Assembly (NCBI GenBank): GCA_002287215.1
Contig: LMVO01000023.1
Coordinates: forward strand, 35,761-99,760
Reading direction: 5' to 3'
Length of the DNA: 64,000 bases
DNA from: Methanocorpusculum parvum
GTDB lineage: Archaea > Halobacteriota > Methanomicrobia > Methanomicrobiales > Methanocorpusculaceae
Made by a program: the position numbers and the translations under genes. Positions 35,002 through 43,946 of the stretch are shown piece after piece; positions within the stretch are counted from its first letter, which is position 1; every line of letters begins with the position of its first letter. The notes under the pieces were generated by a model that was not told the origin of the DNA, did no database searches, and was given only the letters and a program-made list of their open reading frames with translations.

Positions 35002-35412
35002 TTATTTGAATCCTTTCGCTTCCCGAACCTCGATCTCTTCCATCTCGTCGAGGTACGGCAGAAGCGCTTTGATATATCCCCGCGGACCGACGGCGGTTTG
35101 CATCGTTCCGGTCTCCAGGATCTCTGCCGCAAGGGGCTGTTCTTTCAGCATCTGTTCGACCTTGACTCCCGGACCCTGGATCTGCTTCATATGTTTCTGC
35201 ATATTTTTCATCCAGTCTTCGATCTCCAGGACAGGGCGGAAGTCCGGATCGGCCAGACGGTACTTCTCCAGATCGGCCGTGAGATCCGAGGTCTTGGCGA
35301 TTTCTGCATCCATATAGAGATATACATTGATCCGTTCGCGCCGCCGGAGGTCCATAAGCTCCAGCAGGTCGATGTTTTCGCCGGGTGCGGGAAGGTCTGT
35401 CATACCAGTCAT
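35002..35412 (-). CDS. Unrecognised helical protein
   Basis: 136 residues, rich in charged helix (I-D-L-L-E-L-M-D-L-R-R-R-E-R-I, then W-M-K-N-M-Q-K-H-M-K-Q-I-Q) with a Pro/Gly linker and a C-terminal Glu-rich stretch. No motif or membrane segment is recognised. It may be two starts: ATG at 35412 or 35403. It sits 24 bp downstream of the OB-fold membrane protein gene on the same strand, so both may form an operon, and its stop is 6 bp from the convergent PLD gene. Confidence 0.7.
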   Translation of the reverse strand: MTGMTDLPAPGENIDLLELMDLRRRERINVYLYMDAEIAKTSDLTADLEKYRLADPDFRPVLEIEDWMKNMQKHMKQIQGPGVKVEQMLKEQPLAAEILETGTMQTAVGPRGYIKALLPYLDEMEEIEVREAKGFK

Positions 35413-35436
35413 GTTTGTCGGCAGAAAGTATTAAGA

Positions 35437-35799
35437 TCACACCAGGATCGTGATGTCGGAGAGCCGGTTTGCGATGATCTCTTTTTTCCCGGCATAGGTT
35501 TCGATAATGCCGATGACCTTGACGCGGTCTCCTGATACGAGGAGGGGATCTTTCCCGCCGTTTGGGATAAACACATCCGTTCCCGAGATGTTTGCGATCA
35601 GATGTCCGCCGGTCCCGGTGATCTTTGTCTCCAGCACGATGCCTTCGAGACGAACGAGTGTTCCGTCGGGAAGATCGGGACGATAATCTGCGGCTCCCTG
35701 ATCCGGTATGAGATGGACAGTGCCAAGATACAGGAGGGCAAGCAGCAGGATAACAAGAATGAGGATACCGGCAGCGCGGCGTTCGGGGCGGGTGAGCAT
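35437..35799 (-). CDS. Membrane-anchored OB-fold protein
   Basis: About 120 residues: a basic start (R-P-E-R-R), one hydrophobic helix (residues about 10-28), then a beta-rich domain with the OB-type order (V-R-L-E-G-I-V-L-E-T-K, H-L-I-A-N-I-S-G-T-D-V-F-I-P, V-K-V-I-G-I-I-E-T-Y), like the nucleic-acid-binding OB folds. It may bind DNA or a metal ion at the cell surface. The frame starts at a TTG at 35823; the ATG at 35799 gives the cleaner membrane anchor. Confidence 0.75.
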   Translation of the reverse strand: MLTRPERRAAGILILVILLLALLYLGTVHLIPDQGAADYRPDLPDGTLVRLEGIVLETKITGTGGHLIANISGTDVFIPNGGKDPLLVSGDRVKVIGIIETYAGKKEIIANRLSDITILV

Positions 35800-35961
35800 G
35801 CTGATTTTTGTGTATGTATCCAAGCGTGATTAATCTTCGTCTGCGGCGCGATTCTGCCCAAAGAAGGCCGGTATGGAGGCAATTTAGTTCGAGGTGTTTC
35901 GAACAATATTGCATCAATGTCTATTTTTGTTCAAACTATAACGAACAGATGTAGAAAAGCA

Positions 35962-35969
35962 TTATATAC
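35962..35969 (+). promoter_or_regulatory. TATA box of the winged-helix gene
   Basis: TTATATAC in an AT-rich stretch about 26 bp before the likely transcription start. It implies a leader of only about 13 nt when the ATG at 36005 is used, in keeping with the short-leader promoters seen elsewhere in the window. Confidence 0.6.
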
Positions 35970-35989
35970 TTTTAAGTCAATTATGATGT

Positions 35990-36229
35990 ATGCAGAGAAC
36001 AAACATGCCCAAGTCGTGTCTCACGATCTTCCAGTTACTGGAACGCACCGGTTCTCAGACGCACAAAGATATTGTCTTAAGCACAGGACTTGCCCCGCGT
36101 ACGGTCCGTTATGCGCTCAGACGTCTGAAGGAAAATGGCATGATCATCGAGAAGTTCAACTTCCGCGATGCACGCCAGGCAATTTATATGCCAAAGATGA
36201 CTGCGGCGGCAACTCACGCCTCAGCCTGA
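35990..36229 (+). CDS. Small winged-helix DNA-binding protein
   Basis: About 79 residues almost wholly made of a winged HTH (I-F-Q-L-L-E-R-T-G, H-K-D-I-V-L-S-T-G-L-A-P-R-T-V-R-Y-A-L-R-R-L-K-E). It resembles MarR/ArsR-type archaeal regulators but has no ligand or dimerisation domain visible. A TATA box at 35962-35969 would place transcription start near 35992, which favours translation from the second ATG at 36005 over the one at 35990. A DNA-binding repressor or activator is likely; its targets are not evident. Confidence 0.8.
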   Translation: MQRTNMPKSCLTIFQLLERTGSQTHKDIVLSTGLAPRTVRYALRRLKENGMIIEKFNFRDARQAIYMPKMTAAATHASA

Positions 36230-36492
36230 TAATTCACAGATCCACCCTCTAAATACACCTCACAAACTCACCCTTTTTCTTTTTCAAGTTGTTTTACTGA
36301 TGCAGGCAGTTGCTTTGCACCGTATGTTTCCTCTGTATGCGGATTATTGCGAAGCAGACGGAACAAAGCATATGACCGGCGGGACCCGGGCAGGGAAACT
36401 GACGTACACAAAAACACAAAAAAAAGAGCACTGAAAAAATGAGAATGGATGCATGACAAAGATCCGCCGCAGACCTCGTCAAAGCCCGCTTC

Positions 36493-38088
36493 TCACTTCA
36501 CCCGGACAAGGAGTTCCGCATTCTCGATCGCGACATCAGTATTTCCAACCATCTGTGCCGCCGCGATCGAATAGGACCGTGACTTCTCCGCTAACGTGTC
36601 TCCTTCCACATCCACATCCACGCACACCGTCTTGATCCCCACAAGCTCATCCGAATACCGAATGATCTCGAACGTTCTGAACTCCTGCGGGAAATCCCTC
36701 AGCGATGCCGTCTCCACGACCCAGAATCCATACTCAGGATGAGCCGGATCCGGCGACGGGACCGCCGCGATCGTATTTCTGTGATTGTGTCCTGCGACCC
36801 ACATCAGCAGATTCGGATACTTCTGCAGCTCCGTGATCAGTTCGTTCTCGGAGACTTCCGAGGTCAGACTCCATCCCGAAGGTGCACCCTCCTCCATCGT
36901 AACGATCGGGATATGTGCTCCGATGATCATCAGAACATCCTCTTCCTGTCCCTTCTGCAACTCGGCCTTCAACCAGGCAAACCGCTCCTCATCCAGAGAA
37001 CCGCGGCCGTGCGCCCAGATATCGCCGATCGTTGAACCTTCGACCGTCGTATCATCCAGCATGATGATCCGGACACCCTCCGCCGGGTCGAACGAGTAGC
37101 TGGCGAAATCGTCCGCGATCATCTCTTCCGTATATCCGTGACCGAACGGCTGCGAACTCGAGTTCAAAAACTCCTGCATAAACCCGATCCGGGTCCCGTT
37201 CTCCGCGATCGCGTGACGGTTTGCATCCGCAACCACCTTTGGCGCAGACGCAAATTCTGAAGCCTTGCCAATACCTATAATGGCGCCGTTTTGGTCCGAT
37301 CCGTTAAAGACACCCATATAATAGCCGGTAAGCGAAGGATCTCCGGTCACCGTTACGTCGAGCCGCATATTTGCGACCGTATCGCCGCGATACATTCTGC
37401 TGATGTTTTCATCCACCGCGAACACGCCCGTAAAGAACTGATCGTGATTGCCGATCGTCTGATACCAGGGCATATCCAGACCCTCTGCCGTAAACGTCTT
37501 CTGATAATCGAGATTCTCCTTCCCTGCATTTCCTCCCGATGTCGGATCGATCGTTTTTCCGTCAAGAATATCAATGAACCAGCGCAGTTCATTGTACTGA
37601 TTATTGTTTGCCGCATCGCCGAGGGACAGGACAAGATCCAGCTTATTCTCTTTATTTATGGTGTTGATCGTGTGTACTGCCGCATTCAGCACCTGGGTCG
37701 AGTACATCGAGACCGGTGAGTATGCCGAAGGGAAGGGGCTGAGATAGCCCAGAGCGATCACCTGGACCGGTGACTCCTCATCCGTGATGTGGATATCCGA
37801 GATCGCTGCAAACGAAAGAAGTTGTGTTCCCTCACCCGACGGAGTCGCTCCGCCTGCGATATCATCTCTTACGGAGACCGGCACGCCCGCACCGTCTGTC
37901 CACTTACCAAACCCGTTGTAATGGTAGATGCTGAGATTTTCCGGCGTGATGGTCAGGTTCATTCCCGGATCGACCGGGACCACGGTGCGTTCGGTTGTGT
38001 TGAATGATCCTGTCGGACTCACACAGCCGCTGGAAAATACCAGCAGCACAGCGAATAGTACGATTAGTACTGCCAAAATGCGTGACAT
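36493..38088 (-). CDS. Calcineurin-like metallophosphoesterase lipoprotein
   Basis: 531 residues with lipobox S-S-G-C (Cys22), so exported and lipid-anchored. The phosphoesterase metal motifs are present in order: S-D-I-H, G-D-A-A-N-N, G-N-H-D, G-A-H-I and G-H-N-H. The insertions between them match the TIGR03768-type secreted metallophosphoesterases. It probably cleaves a phosphate ester outside the cell for phosphate or nucleotide scavenging, or acts in surface biology. Monocistronic. Confidence 0.92.
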   Translation of the reverse strand: MSRILAVLIVLFAVLLVFSSGCVSPTGSFNTTERTVVPVDPGMNLTITPENLSIYHYNGFGKWTDGAGVPVSVRDDIAGGATPSGEGTQLLSFAAISDIHITDEESPVQVIALGYLSPFPSAYSPVSMYSTQVLNAAVHTINTINKENKLDLVLSLGDAANNNQYNELRWFIDILDGKTIDPTSGGNAGKENLDYQKTFTAEGLDMPWYQTIGNHDQFFTGVFAVDENISRMYRGDTVANMRLDVTVTGDPSLTGYYMGVFNGSDQNGAIIGIGKASEFASAPKVVADANRHAIAENGTRIGFMQEFLNSSSQPFGHGYTEEMIADDFASYSFDPAEGVRIIMLDDTTVEGSTIGDIWAHGRGSLDEERFAWLKAELQKGQEEDVLMIIGAHIPIVTMEEGAPSGWSLTSEVSENELITELQKYPNLLMWVAGHNHRNTIAAVPSPDPAHPEYGFWVVETASLRDFPQEFRTFEIIRYSDELVGIKTVCVDVDVEGDTLAEKSRSYSIAAAQMVGNTDVAIENAELLVRVK

Positions 38089-38139
38089 ATATCCTGTTTA
38101 TAGGTATCTGAAGGATAAAAAAGAACCAGATAAAAAAAA

Positions 38140-39762
38140 TTAAAATGTGGAATCCAGTCTTCTGCCGATGTGGGGCACGAAGTCCTTCTTTCTGGACACG
38201 ACGCCCGGAAGATGCATGGGTTTTCTCTCCCAGTGCATCGCAAGCATCGTCGCGTCATCCGCTGCCGCAAACAGATCCGATCCCATCTCCGAGACACTCG
38301 TATATAATGCAAGATAAATGTCCGGGGCATGCGGCTCGCGGAGCTTTGCCTCCAGTGCCGCAAAGATCGCCTCTTCATTGGTCTTCGCATAAGCATACGA
38401 CGGGACAAGGACCTGACAGATGATCACCCGTTTGCCCGAGAGATTATACTCCTTTGTGTCCCGCTCGAGAAGCTCGTCCTGCGAGACCCCGGAAAGGGAC
38501 ATCCCTTCCGCGATAAGTTCGTTCGCATAGGCGATCGGATCGACGCCGGCGATCTCGGACAGGAACAGGACGGCGTCCTCGTCCTGTTTTGTCGTCGTCG
38601 ACATCTTCAGACCGAGCGTGTCGGAAAGGATCCCTGAGAGGAGGATCCCTGCCACTTCCTTTTTGGGTTTGATCCCCGCTTCCATGAACCGCCGCGTTAC
38701 GATCGTCGAGGTCGAGCCGACCGGTTCCATATCGAAACGGATCGGGCGAAGGGTCGCCATCGCTCCAAGCCTGTGGTGATCGATGATCTCGATGATGTCT
38801 GCGGTTTCGATCCCCTCGACCGCCTGACTGTACTCGTTGTGATCGACGAGGATCACCGACTTCGCCACATCCTCCATCAGCGAGTTCCGGGAGATCGTGC
38901 CGAGCAGTTTGCCGTTCTCGTCCACGACACAGGCCGTCCGGTACTTCGAGTTCGAAACGATCTGTTTGACATACTCCATCGTATCGGCGATCCGGACGGT
39001 CGGAACGTCCTTCGTCATGATCGTCTCGGCGGGCAGTGTCAAGTGGATCATCTTCGCGACCCCGAACGCGTCGACCTCGGTCGAGATGACCGTCACGCCC
39101 TTCTCCGAGGCTGACGCGAGCAGCCGCTGGCCGACCGGGGCGGAATCCGCGATGATCAGCGCTGCGATCCCGGCGGAGACCAAAGCGAGCTGGGTCGGTT
39201 CGTCGTCTCCTACGATCGCGATATCCTTTTTCGTGATGCGGGAGAGGATCACGTGCAGGGCGTCGATCGAGATATACACGGCCCCTTCGAGCACCGTATG
39301 ATTTTTGACCCGAACCGTTCCGTGGAGGATCCTCGCGAGCGTATCGACGCTCACCGGCGAGACGGCGAGGGTCTCCATTTTGGTATTGGATACATATGCC
39401 CGCGCAAGACCGTGTTCACTCACGAGCCCGATCAGGTTCCCGTTTGGATCCGTGATCGGGAGATTCCGCAGATCCTTCGTATCCATCAGTTCGATGACAT
39501 CGATCGTCGGCGTTTCGGCATATGCGCTTTCCGGGTGAGTAAAAGGAATGTCGGCAACAGACGGTTCAACGCTCAGGACAAGGGCAGGCCCTTCGACATC
39601 GAACTTGGCGAGAGCGTACTTCGACTCGGCGTTCAGGTCTCCGCAGCGTGCAGCGATATAGGTGTCCTTCCCGTCTCTGTTCAGAAATGCGGCATACCCG
39701 ATAGCACTGCATATACTGTCTGTATCCGGATGACGATGACCCAGGACATATATTGACTTCAA
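38140..39762 (-). CDS. ppaC: Manganese-dependent inorganic pyrophosphatase with regulatory CBS/DRTGG domains
   Basis: Family II pyrophosphatase of 540 residues that removes pyrophosphate from biosynthesis. The DHH core opens with G-H-R-H-P-D-T-D-S. A regulatory insert of about 250 residues holds CBS-like pairs (L-R-N-L-P-I-T-D, T-A-C-V-V-D-E-N-G) around a DRTGG-like part, then the core resumes with D-H-N-E-Y-S, D-H-H-R-L-G and G-S-T-S-T-I-V-T. CBS domains usually bind adenine nucleotides and tune activity. The start is a TTG (39760-39762) supported by AGGAGAG six nt upstream. Confidence 0.94.
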   Translation of the reverse strand: MKSIYVLGHRHPDTDSICSAIGYAAFLNRDGKDTYIAARCGDLNAESKYALAKFDVEGPALVLSVEPSVADIPFTHPESAYAETPTIDVIELMDTKDLRNLPITDPNGNLIGLVSEHGLARAYVSNTKMETLAVSPVSVDTLARILHGTVRVKNHTVLEGAVYISIDALHVILSRITKKDIAIVGDDEPTQLALVSAGIAALIIADSAPVGQRLLASASEKGVTVISTEVDAFGVAKMIHLTLPAETIMTKDVPTVRIADTMEYVKQIVSNSKYRTACVVDENGKLLGTISRNSLMEDVAKSVILVDHNEYSQAVEGIETADIIEIIDHHRLGAMATLRPIRFDMEPVGSTSTIVTRRFMEAGIKPKKEVAGILLSGILSDTLGLKMSTTTKQDEDAVLFLSEIAGVDPIAYANELIAEGMSLSGVSQDELLERDTKEYNLSGKRVIICQVLVPSYAYAKTNEEAIFAALEAKLREPHAPDIYLALYTSVSEMGSDLFAAADDATMLAMHWERKPMHLPGVVSRKKDFVPHIGRRLDSTF

Positions 39763-39886
39763 CTCAGACTCTCCTGACGATACATATGCGTATAGTTTGG
39801 CGGTGTATTAGATAGACTTTTTTCCGTCTGGATTTTTCTCGTCACGCAAATTATTAAGACGCTTCACCCCTTATCTAATTGGCATT

Positions 39887-40177
39887 ATGCACAAGGAAGA
39901 ACTACTTGAGCTTCACCAGATATTTTTTGACATAAAGGTCTACTATGAGTCATTGAATCCCGATCTGAAGTTTCCTCAATACAATGCCCTGAAAATCACT
40001 CCGGATATGGTCAATCGGAGTAAACTCGAGCACAAATATGCAATATTTATTCTCGGTTCTGAGATCGCCTCCGCTATGAAGGAAATCGAGACGATCTCTT
40101 CACGCGGGATCCCGACCCGGATGAAAGAGCTTGCCGACCGCACGCTCAAAGAGATGGAAGCCGAAAAGGAACAGTAA
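39887..40177 (+). CDS. UPF0058 family protein
   Basis: 96-residue helical archaeal protein of unknown function, with the family N-terminus M-H-K-E-E-L-L-E-L-H-Q and charged helices ending in an E-rich tail. No catalytic motif. It is divergent from the pyrophosphatase across a 124-bp gap and is followed by a terminator hairpin shared with the convergent lipoprotein gene. Confidence 0.9.
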   Translation: MHKEELLELHQIFFDIKVYYESLNPDLKFPQYNALKITPDMVNRSKLEHKYAIFILGSEIASAMKEIETISSRGIPTRMKELADRTLKEMEAEKEQ

Positions 40178-40182
40178 AATAA

Positions 40183-40217
40183 GGCGGGGATCTCTATGAT
40201 CCGCCTTCGATTTTTCT
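40183..40217. terminator. Hairpin terminator between convergent genes
   Basis: AAGGCGGGGATC and GATCCGCCTT pair with a two-G bulge and a TCTAT loop, followed by TTTTT. It sits between the UPF0058 stop and the lipoprotein stop. On the minus strand the tail reads AAAAA, so it works best for rightward transcription. Confidence 0.6.
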
Positions 40218-40220
40218 ATT

Positions 40221-40646
40221 TTAGCTCTTGGTGAACTCGACCCCGATCACCGAGCAGGTTTTTTTGCCGCTGCTGAGTGTAAGGGTATTTTTCTGGGAAA
40301 ATCCGGATGCGGCGATCGGAAAGTCCATTCTGTAGGTATGGTCATCGATCGGTGTCCAGGTGAAATCCGAGGACTGGGTGAATCCCATGGTCGCGGCCGT
40401 CAATCTGCCGGTGCCGCCTGTGTTGAAGATCAGGGTATATTTTTCCTCATACCCGTTGGGGTTTGTTGTTCTTCCGACCCAGGTGCCGACGAGAGGGTCG
40501 CTTTGGCTCACCGTCGGTCCAAGTCCCGGTTCGTATTCGATCTCGGGATCACTGACCGTCATATAGGATAGGCAGCCTGCAGAGCAGATCCCTCCCGTCA
40601 GTACGGCAAGCACAAGCAGGAATAGAATTACGGTGTGTTTCTCCAT
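40221..40646 (-). CDS. Small secreted lipoprotein, unknown function
   Basis: 141 residues with lipobox C-S-A-G-C (Cys25). The mature part is a single beta-rich domain (L-V-G-T-W-V-G-R-T, E-K-Y-T-L-I-F-N, G-R-L-T-A-A-T, Y-R-M-D-F-P) that looks like a small lipocalin or beta-sandwich with a W-x-G start, as seen in many uncharacterised Methanomicrobia lipoproteins. It has no enzyme motif. It may bind a hydrophobic ligand or just decorate the surface. Confidence 0.8.
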   Translation of the reverse strand: MEKHTVILFLLVLAVLTGGICSAGCLSYMTVSDPEIEYEPGLGPTVSQSDPLVGTWVGRTTNPNGYEEKYTLIFNTGGTGRLTAATMGFTQSSDFTWTPIDDHTYRMDFPIAASGFSQKNTLTLSSGKKTCSVIGVEFTKS

Positions 40647-40684
40647 GAGGAAGAATCGGCCGCAGAGATAATAATAGCTCCTTC

Positions 40685-41488
40685 CTATTTTCTCCCTTCT
40701 TTATCCTGACGGATCAGATAATCGGCAAGAAGTTTGGGGATGGGGGCTGTCATACAGTGCCAGTTCGGGGTGCCGTTTACTTCAAGGACGGTGTATCCTC
40801 CGTCTTCAAGCGGGAGAAGGTCAACGCCGCAGTAGTCGATGCCGACTGCGCGTGCGGCTCCTTCTGCGGCGTCAGCCATTTCTGTGGGGATCTCAACGGC
40901 CTGTCCGCACCCTCCCTGATGGATGTTGTGGGTAAGATGTGCGGACTCACGTTTGATTGCTCCTACGGCAGTGTTGTCTATGACGAAGATGCGGTAGTCA
41001 CGATCATTTTTCACGTATTCCTGAACATAGTAAGGCGGTTCTTCTTTGATCTCGTCTACGGAGGTGAACAGATAGATCCCGTTTCCGTCATAGCCGTAGA
41101 CCGGTTTGTAGACCGCTTTTCCGCCGTGTGCGTCGAGAAATTTTTGGACCTTTTCTTTGCTGTTGGTAAAACAGGTTGCCGGACTGGGAGCTCCTGATCT
41201 GATTATTTTTGCGGTCGTCGTAACTTTGCTTGCGCAGATTGCGATGGCTTCCGGGGAGTTGATGACATGGTTTTCCAGTTCAAGGGCTTTGAGGAGTTCA
41301 AACTGGACACCGTCCTGTTTGATACCGCAGGCCCAGATGGTCTCTCCGGAGACGGGGAGATCGAACGGATCGACGGAGGCAAGGTCGAGGTTGATAAACG
41401 GAACTCCCCGTCGTTTAAGCTCGGCCTGGACCATGCCGGTGGAGTTGTCGGTCGGTGTATCGGTCGGTTTGGGGATGATATGAATCAT
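40685..41488 (-). CDS. mptN: Tetrahydromethanopterin:glutamate ligase (RimK/ATP-grasp family)
   Basis: ATP-grasp ligase of 267 residues. RimK-like features are S-G-A-P-S-P-A-T-C, K-P-V-Y-G-Y-D-G-N-G, Y-V-Q-E-Y-V, F-V-I-D-N, and the metal-binding V-L-E-V-N-G-T-P-N-W. In methanogens this size and start (M-I-H-I-I-P) match MptN, which adds an alpha-linked glutamate to tetrahydromethanopterin to make tetrahydrosarcinapterin. The CofF-type ligase acting on F420 is an alternative from the same family. Follows the idsA gene by 116 nt on the same strand. Confidence 0.82.
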   Translation of the reverse strand: MIHIIPKPTDTPTDNSTGMVQAELKRRGVPFINLDLASVDPFDLPVSGETIWACGIKQDGVQFELLKALELENHVINSPEAIAICASKVTTTAKIIRSGAPSPATCFTNSKEKVQKFLDAHGGKAVYKPVYGYDGNGIYLFTSVDEIKEEPPYYVQEYVKNDRDYRIFVIDNTAVGAIKRESAHLTHNIHQGGCGQAVEIPTEMADAAEGAARAVGIDYCGVDLLPLEDGGYTVLEVNGTPNWHCMTAPIPKLLADYLIRQDKEGRK

Positions 41489-41604
41489 TAATTTGTGTTT
41501 GCTTTGGTGATGTAATAAGTCTGCCGTGATCGTCCCGGATCGGCGTCTCCGCACCCCGGATCAAAACACGATCCGCAAAATATCTGCACAAAAAAAGGAA
41601 AAAG

Positions 41605-42573
41605 TTAGTATCTTCTTGCGATGAAGAAGTCCGCCATCTCCATGATCAGCGTCTTGGCTTCCGAGTCCGGAAGAACAGACAGACCTGCTTTGGAGTCATT
41701 GATGAGTTTTTCCGCCATCCCGCGGGCTTTATCCAGAACACCGGACGTCTCGAGAAGTGAAATCGCGTCCGCGATCTCCTCTTTCGAAAGGTCAGGCTTG
41801 TGGTAAGCGGAGAGATCGATCCCTCCATCGCGTGCGAGGATCGCGAGCACGCTCTGCTTGTTTTCCCGGAGATCAGAGGCCTGATCTTTCCCGGAAACCT
41901 CTGACGGTGCGAGAAGGTCGATGATATCATCCTGGATCTGGAAGGCAATGCCCGTGTTCAGACCGAGGGTATACAGAGCAGAGATCTGCTTGACATCTCC
42001 GCCGGCAAGGGCGGCCCCGATTCCGGCGGCGGCCGCATAGAGGACGCCGGTCTTTTTCCGGACCATCGAAAGATACTCTTCCAAGGTCACATCCGACCGC
42101 GTTTCGAAGGAGACATCCTCCTGCTGACCTTCGCAGAGTTCATGACAGGAGTGGGCAAGCATCTGGACGGCGATCACTTTGGACTCGGACGTGGCGTTTT
42201 TCACGCGGCAGAGGTATTCGAATGCATTCGCATACAAAACATCGCCCGCAAGGATCGCGGTGGCTTCGTTCCATACGACATGGACAGTCGGCCTTCCGCG
42301 GCGCAGTGAATCCCCGTCCATGATATCGTCATGGACGAGGGTAAAAGTATGTGTCCATTCCAGAGCAAGGGCTGCCTGAAAAATATCCTCCGACGCGCCG
42401 CTCCGAATCGACTCTGCCGAAAGCAGCACAAGAGCCGGGCGAAGACGTTTTCCTCCGCTCACAAGGAGATGGGACGCTGCTTTCTGCAGAGTCGAGTCAA
42501 CCGCTTTACTATACTCGTCCGCCTCCATATCGACTTTGGCGGCAACAGTTTTCAGATATTCATCAAGTTTCAT
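41605..42573 (-). CDS. idsA: Geranylgeranyl/farnesyl diphosphate synthase
   Basis: 322-residue all-trans prenyl transferase with the first aspartate motif D-D-I-M-D (in L-V-H-D-D-I-M-D-G-D) and the second D-D-I-I-D. It extends DMAPP with IPP to the C15-C20 chains used in archaeal ether lipids. It is the last gene of the mevalonate-RNase J cluster, 9 nt after rnj, and its product would feed the UbiA enzyme at 7293. Confidence 0.95.
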   Translation of the reverse strand: MKLDEYLKTVAAKVDMEADEYSKAVDSTLQKAASHLLVSGGKRLRPALVLLSAESIRSGASEDIFQAALALEWTHTFTLVHDDIMDGDSLRRGRPTVHVVWNEATAILAGDVLYANAFEYLCRVKNATSESKVIAVQMLAHSCHELCEGQQEDVSFETRSDVTLEEYLSMVRKKTGVLYAAAAGIGAALAGGDVKQISALYTLGLNTGIAFQIQDDIIDLLAPSEVSGKDQASDLRENKQSVLAILARDGGIDLSAYHKPDLSKEEIADAISLLETSGVLDKARGMAEKLINDSKAGLSVLPDSEAKTLIMEMADFFIARRY

Positions 42574-42582
42574 TGGATCATC

Positions 42583-43926
42583 TCATTTGGGAAGGACCAG
42601 ACGGTCACCATTCTGCATAATATGGATCTCTTTGTTCAGTGCATAGCCGAACTCGGAACCAAGCGTCACATGGCCGGCTTTCATTGAGAACGGACCGTGG
42701 GACGGGATGATGTGTTCGGGGTTCAGCATCGCGAGAAGATCGTAATGCTCCTGATAGTAGGCGTGACCCGTTACATGGAGTCCGTCAAAGATCCGGGCGC
42801 CCTGCCGGATCAAAAGGCGGTCGACCTCGGCACGCTGGGCATAGTTCGTAGGTGTCGGGATGATGTTTGCCGAGAACAGGATCTTGTCGCCCTTCTCGAT
42901 CTTAAGAGGAGTCTCGTTTAATGCGATCCTCGAAAGCATGGATCCGGGTTCACCCTGGTGACCGGTCGCGACGAGAAGGAACTTGTCCTTGCCTTCTTTG
43001 AGAACACGGCGGAGCATGCGGTCCGTCGTCTTTCTGTTTCCGTAGATGCTTGTCCCCTGCGGGAAAGCTACCTGCTTTAAAACCTCGGCAGTGGTATTGT
43101 ACCTCTCCATACTGCGTCCGAGAAGGACCGGGATACGGTCGATCTCACGGGCGCACTCGGTTATGGTCTTGATCCTCGCGATCTGCGAAGCGAAGGTCGA
43201 GACGATGACGGCGTTTTTGTCGTCCTCACACCGCATGATCGCGTCACGGACCCGAAGACGGGCAACCTGTTCGCTTGGGGAGTAGCCGCGGTCATCAAGG
43301 TTTAAGGATTCAACGATCAGAACCTTCACGCCCTGCTTGCCGATCTCACGCATGCGGGCGAGGTCGGGAGCTTCACCGATGACCGGCGTCATATCAAACT
43401 TGAAATCGTTTGCATACACGACGCAGCCGACCGGGGTATGGAGAACAGCCATCACCGAATCGATGATACTGTGTTGAACACGGATGAACTCTAAGGTCAG
43501 ACTCTGGGAGATGGTATATTTTCCCCCGGCTTTGAGAGCAAAGGTCTTGTTCATCACCGAGAACTTACGTTCGCCTTCGATCTGCTGTTTGATCAGCTCG
43601 TTCGTGTACGGGGTCGAGATGATCGGGCAGTTGTATCGGTGAGCGAGTTTCTGGATCGCACCGATGTGGTCCAGGTGACCGTGTGTACATACGATCGCTT
43701 TGACGGTCCCTTCGACCGAGTTCATCACGGTGTCATCGGGAATTGCCCCCATCTGGATAAGATCCAGAGAGTGCATATTCTCCATATCCACGTTGTTGCT
43801 GCCCGTGATCGGGTCCAGATATAATCCAATGTCAAAAATGACGATCTCTTTGCCGACGCGGACCGCGGTCATGTTTCTTCCGACCTCGTTGTATCCGCCT
43901 ACGGCTATTACTTCTATGTCTACCAT
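42583..43926 (-). CDS. rnj: Ribonuclease J (beta-CASP metallo-hydrolase)
   Basis: 447 residues with the metallo-beta-lactamase metal site T-H-G-H-L-D-H at about residue 78, later R-V-Q-H-S and V-Y-A-N-D-F motifs, and beta-CASP motifs (S-T-F-A-S-Q, A-T-G-H-Q-G-E-P, G-H-A). Archaeal RNase J is a 5'-3' exonuclease involved in mRNA decay. It lies between fni and idsA, a placement kept in many archaea and unexplained in function. Gaps of 20 and 9 nt point to one transcript. Confidence 0.95.
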   Translation of the reverse strand: MVDIEVIAVGGYNEVGRNMTAVRVGKEIVIFDIGLYLDPITGSNNVDMENMHSLDLIQMGAIPDDTVMNSVEGTVKAIVCTHGHLDHIGAIQKLAHRYNCPIISTPYTNELIKQQIEGERKFSVMNKTFALKAGGKYTISQSLTLEFIRVQHSIIDSVMAVLHTPVGCVVYANDFKFDMTPVIGEAPDLARMREIGKQGVKVLIVESLNLDDRGYSPSEQVARLRVRDAIMRCEDDKNAVIVSTFASQIARIKTITECAREIDRIPVLLGRSMERYNTTAEVLKQVAFPQGTSIYGNRKTTDRMLRRVLKEGKDKFLLVATGHQGEPGSMLSRIALNETPLKIEKGDKILFSANIIPTPTNYAQRAEVDRLLIRQGARIFDGLHVTGHAYYQEHYDLLAMLNPEHIIPSHGPFSMKAGHVTLGSEFGYALNKEIHIMQNGDRLVLPK

Positions 43927-43946
43927 ATTTGTGTTTCCTGATTTTT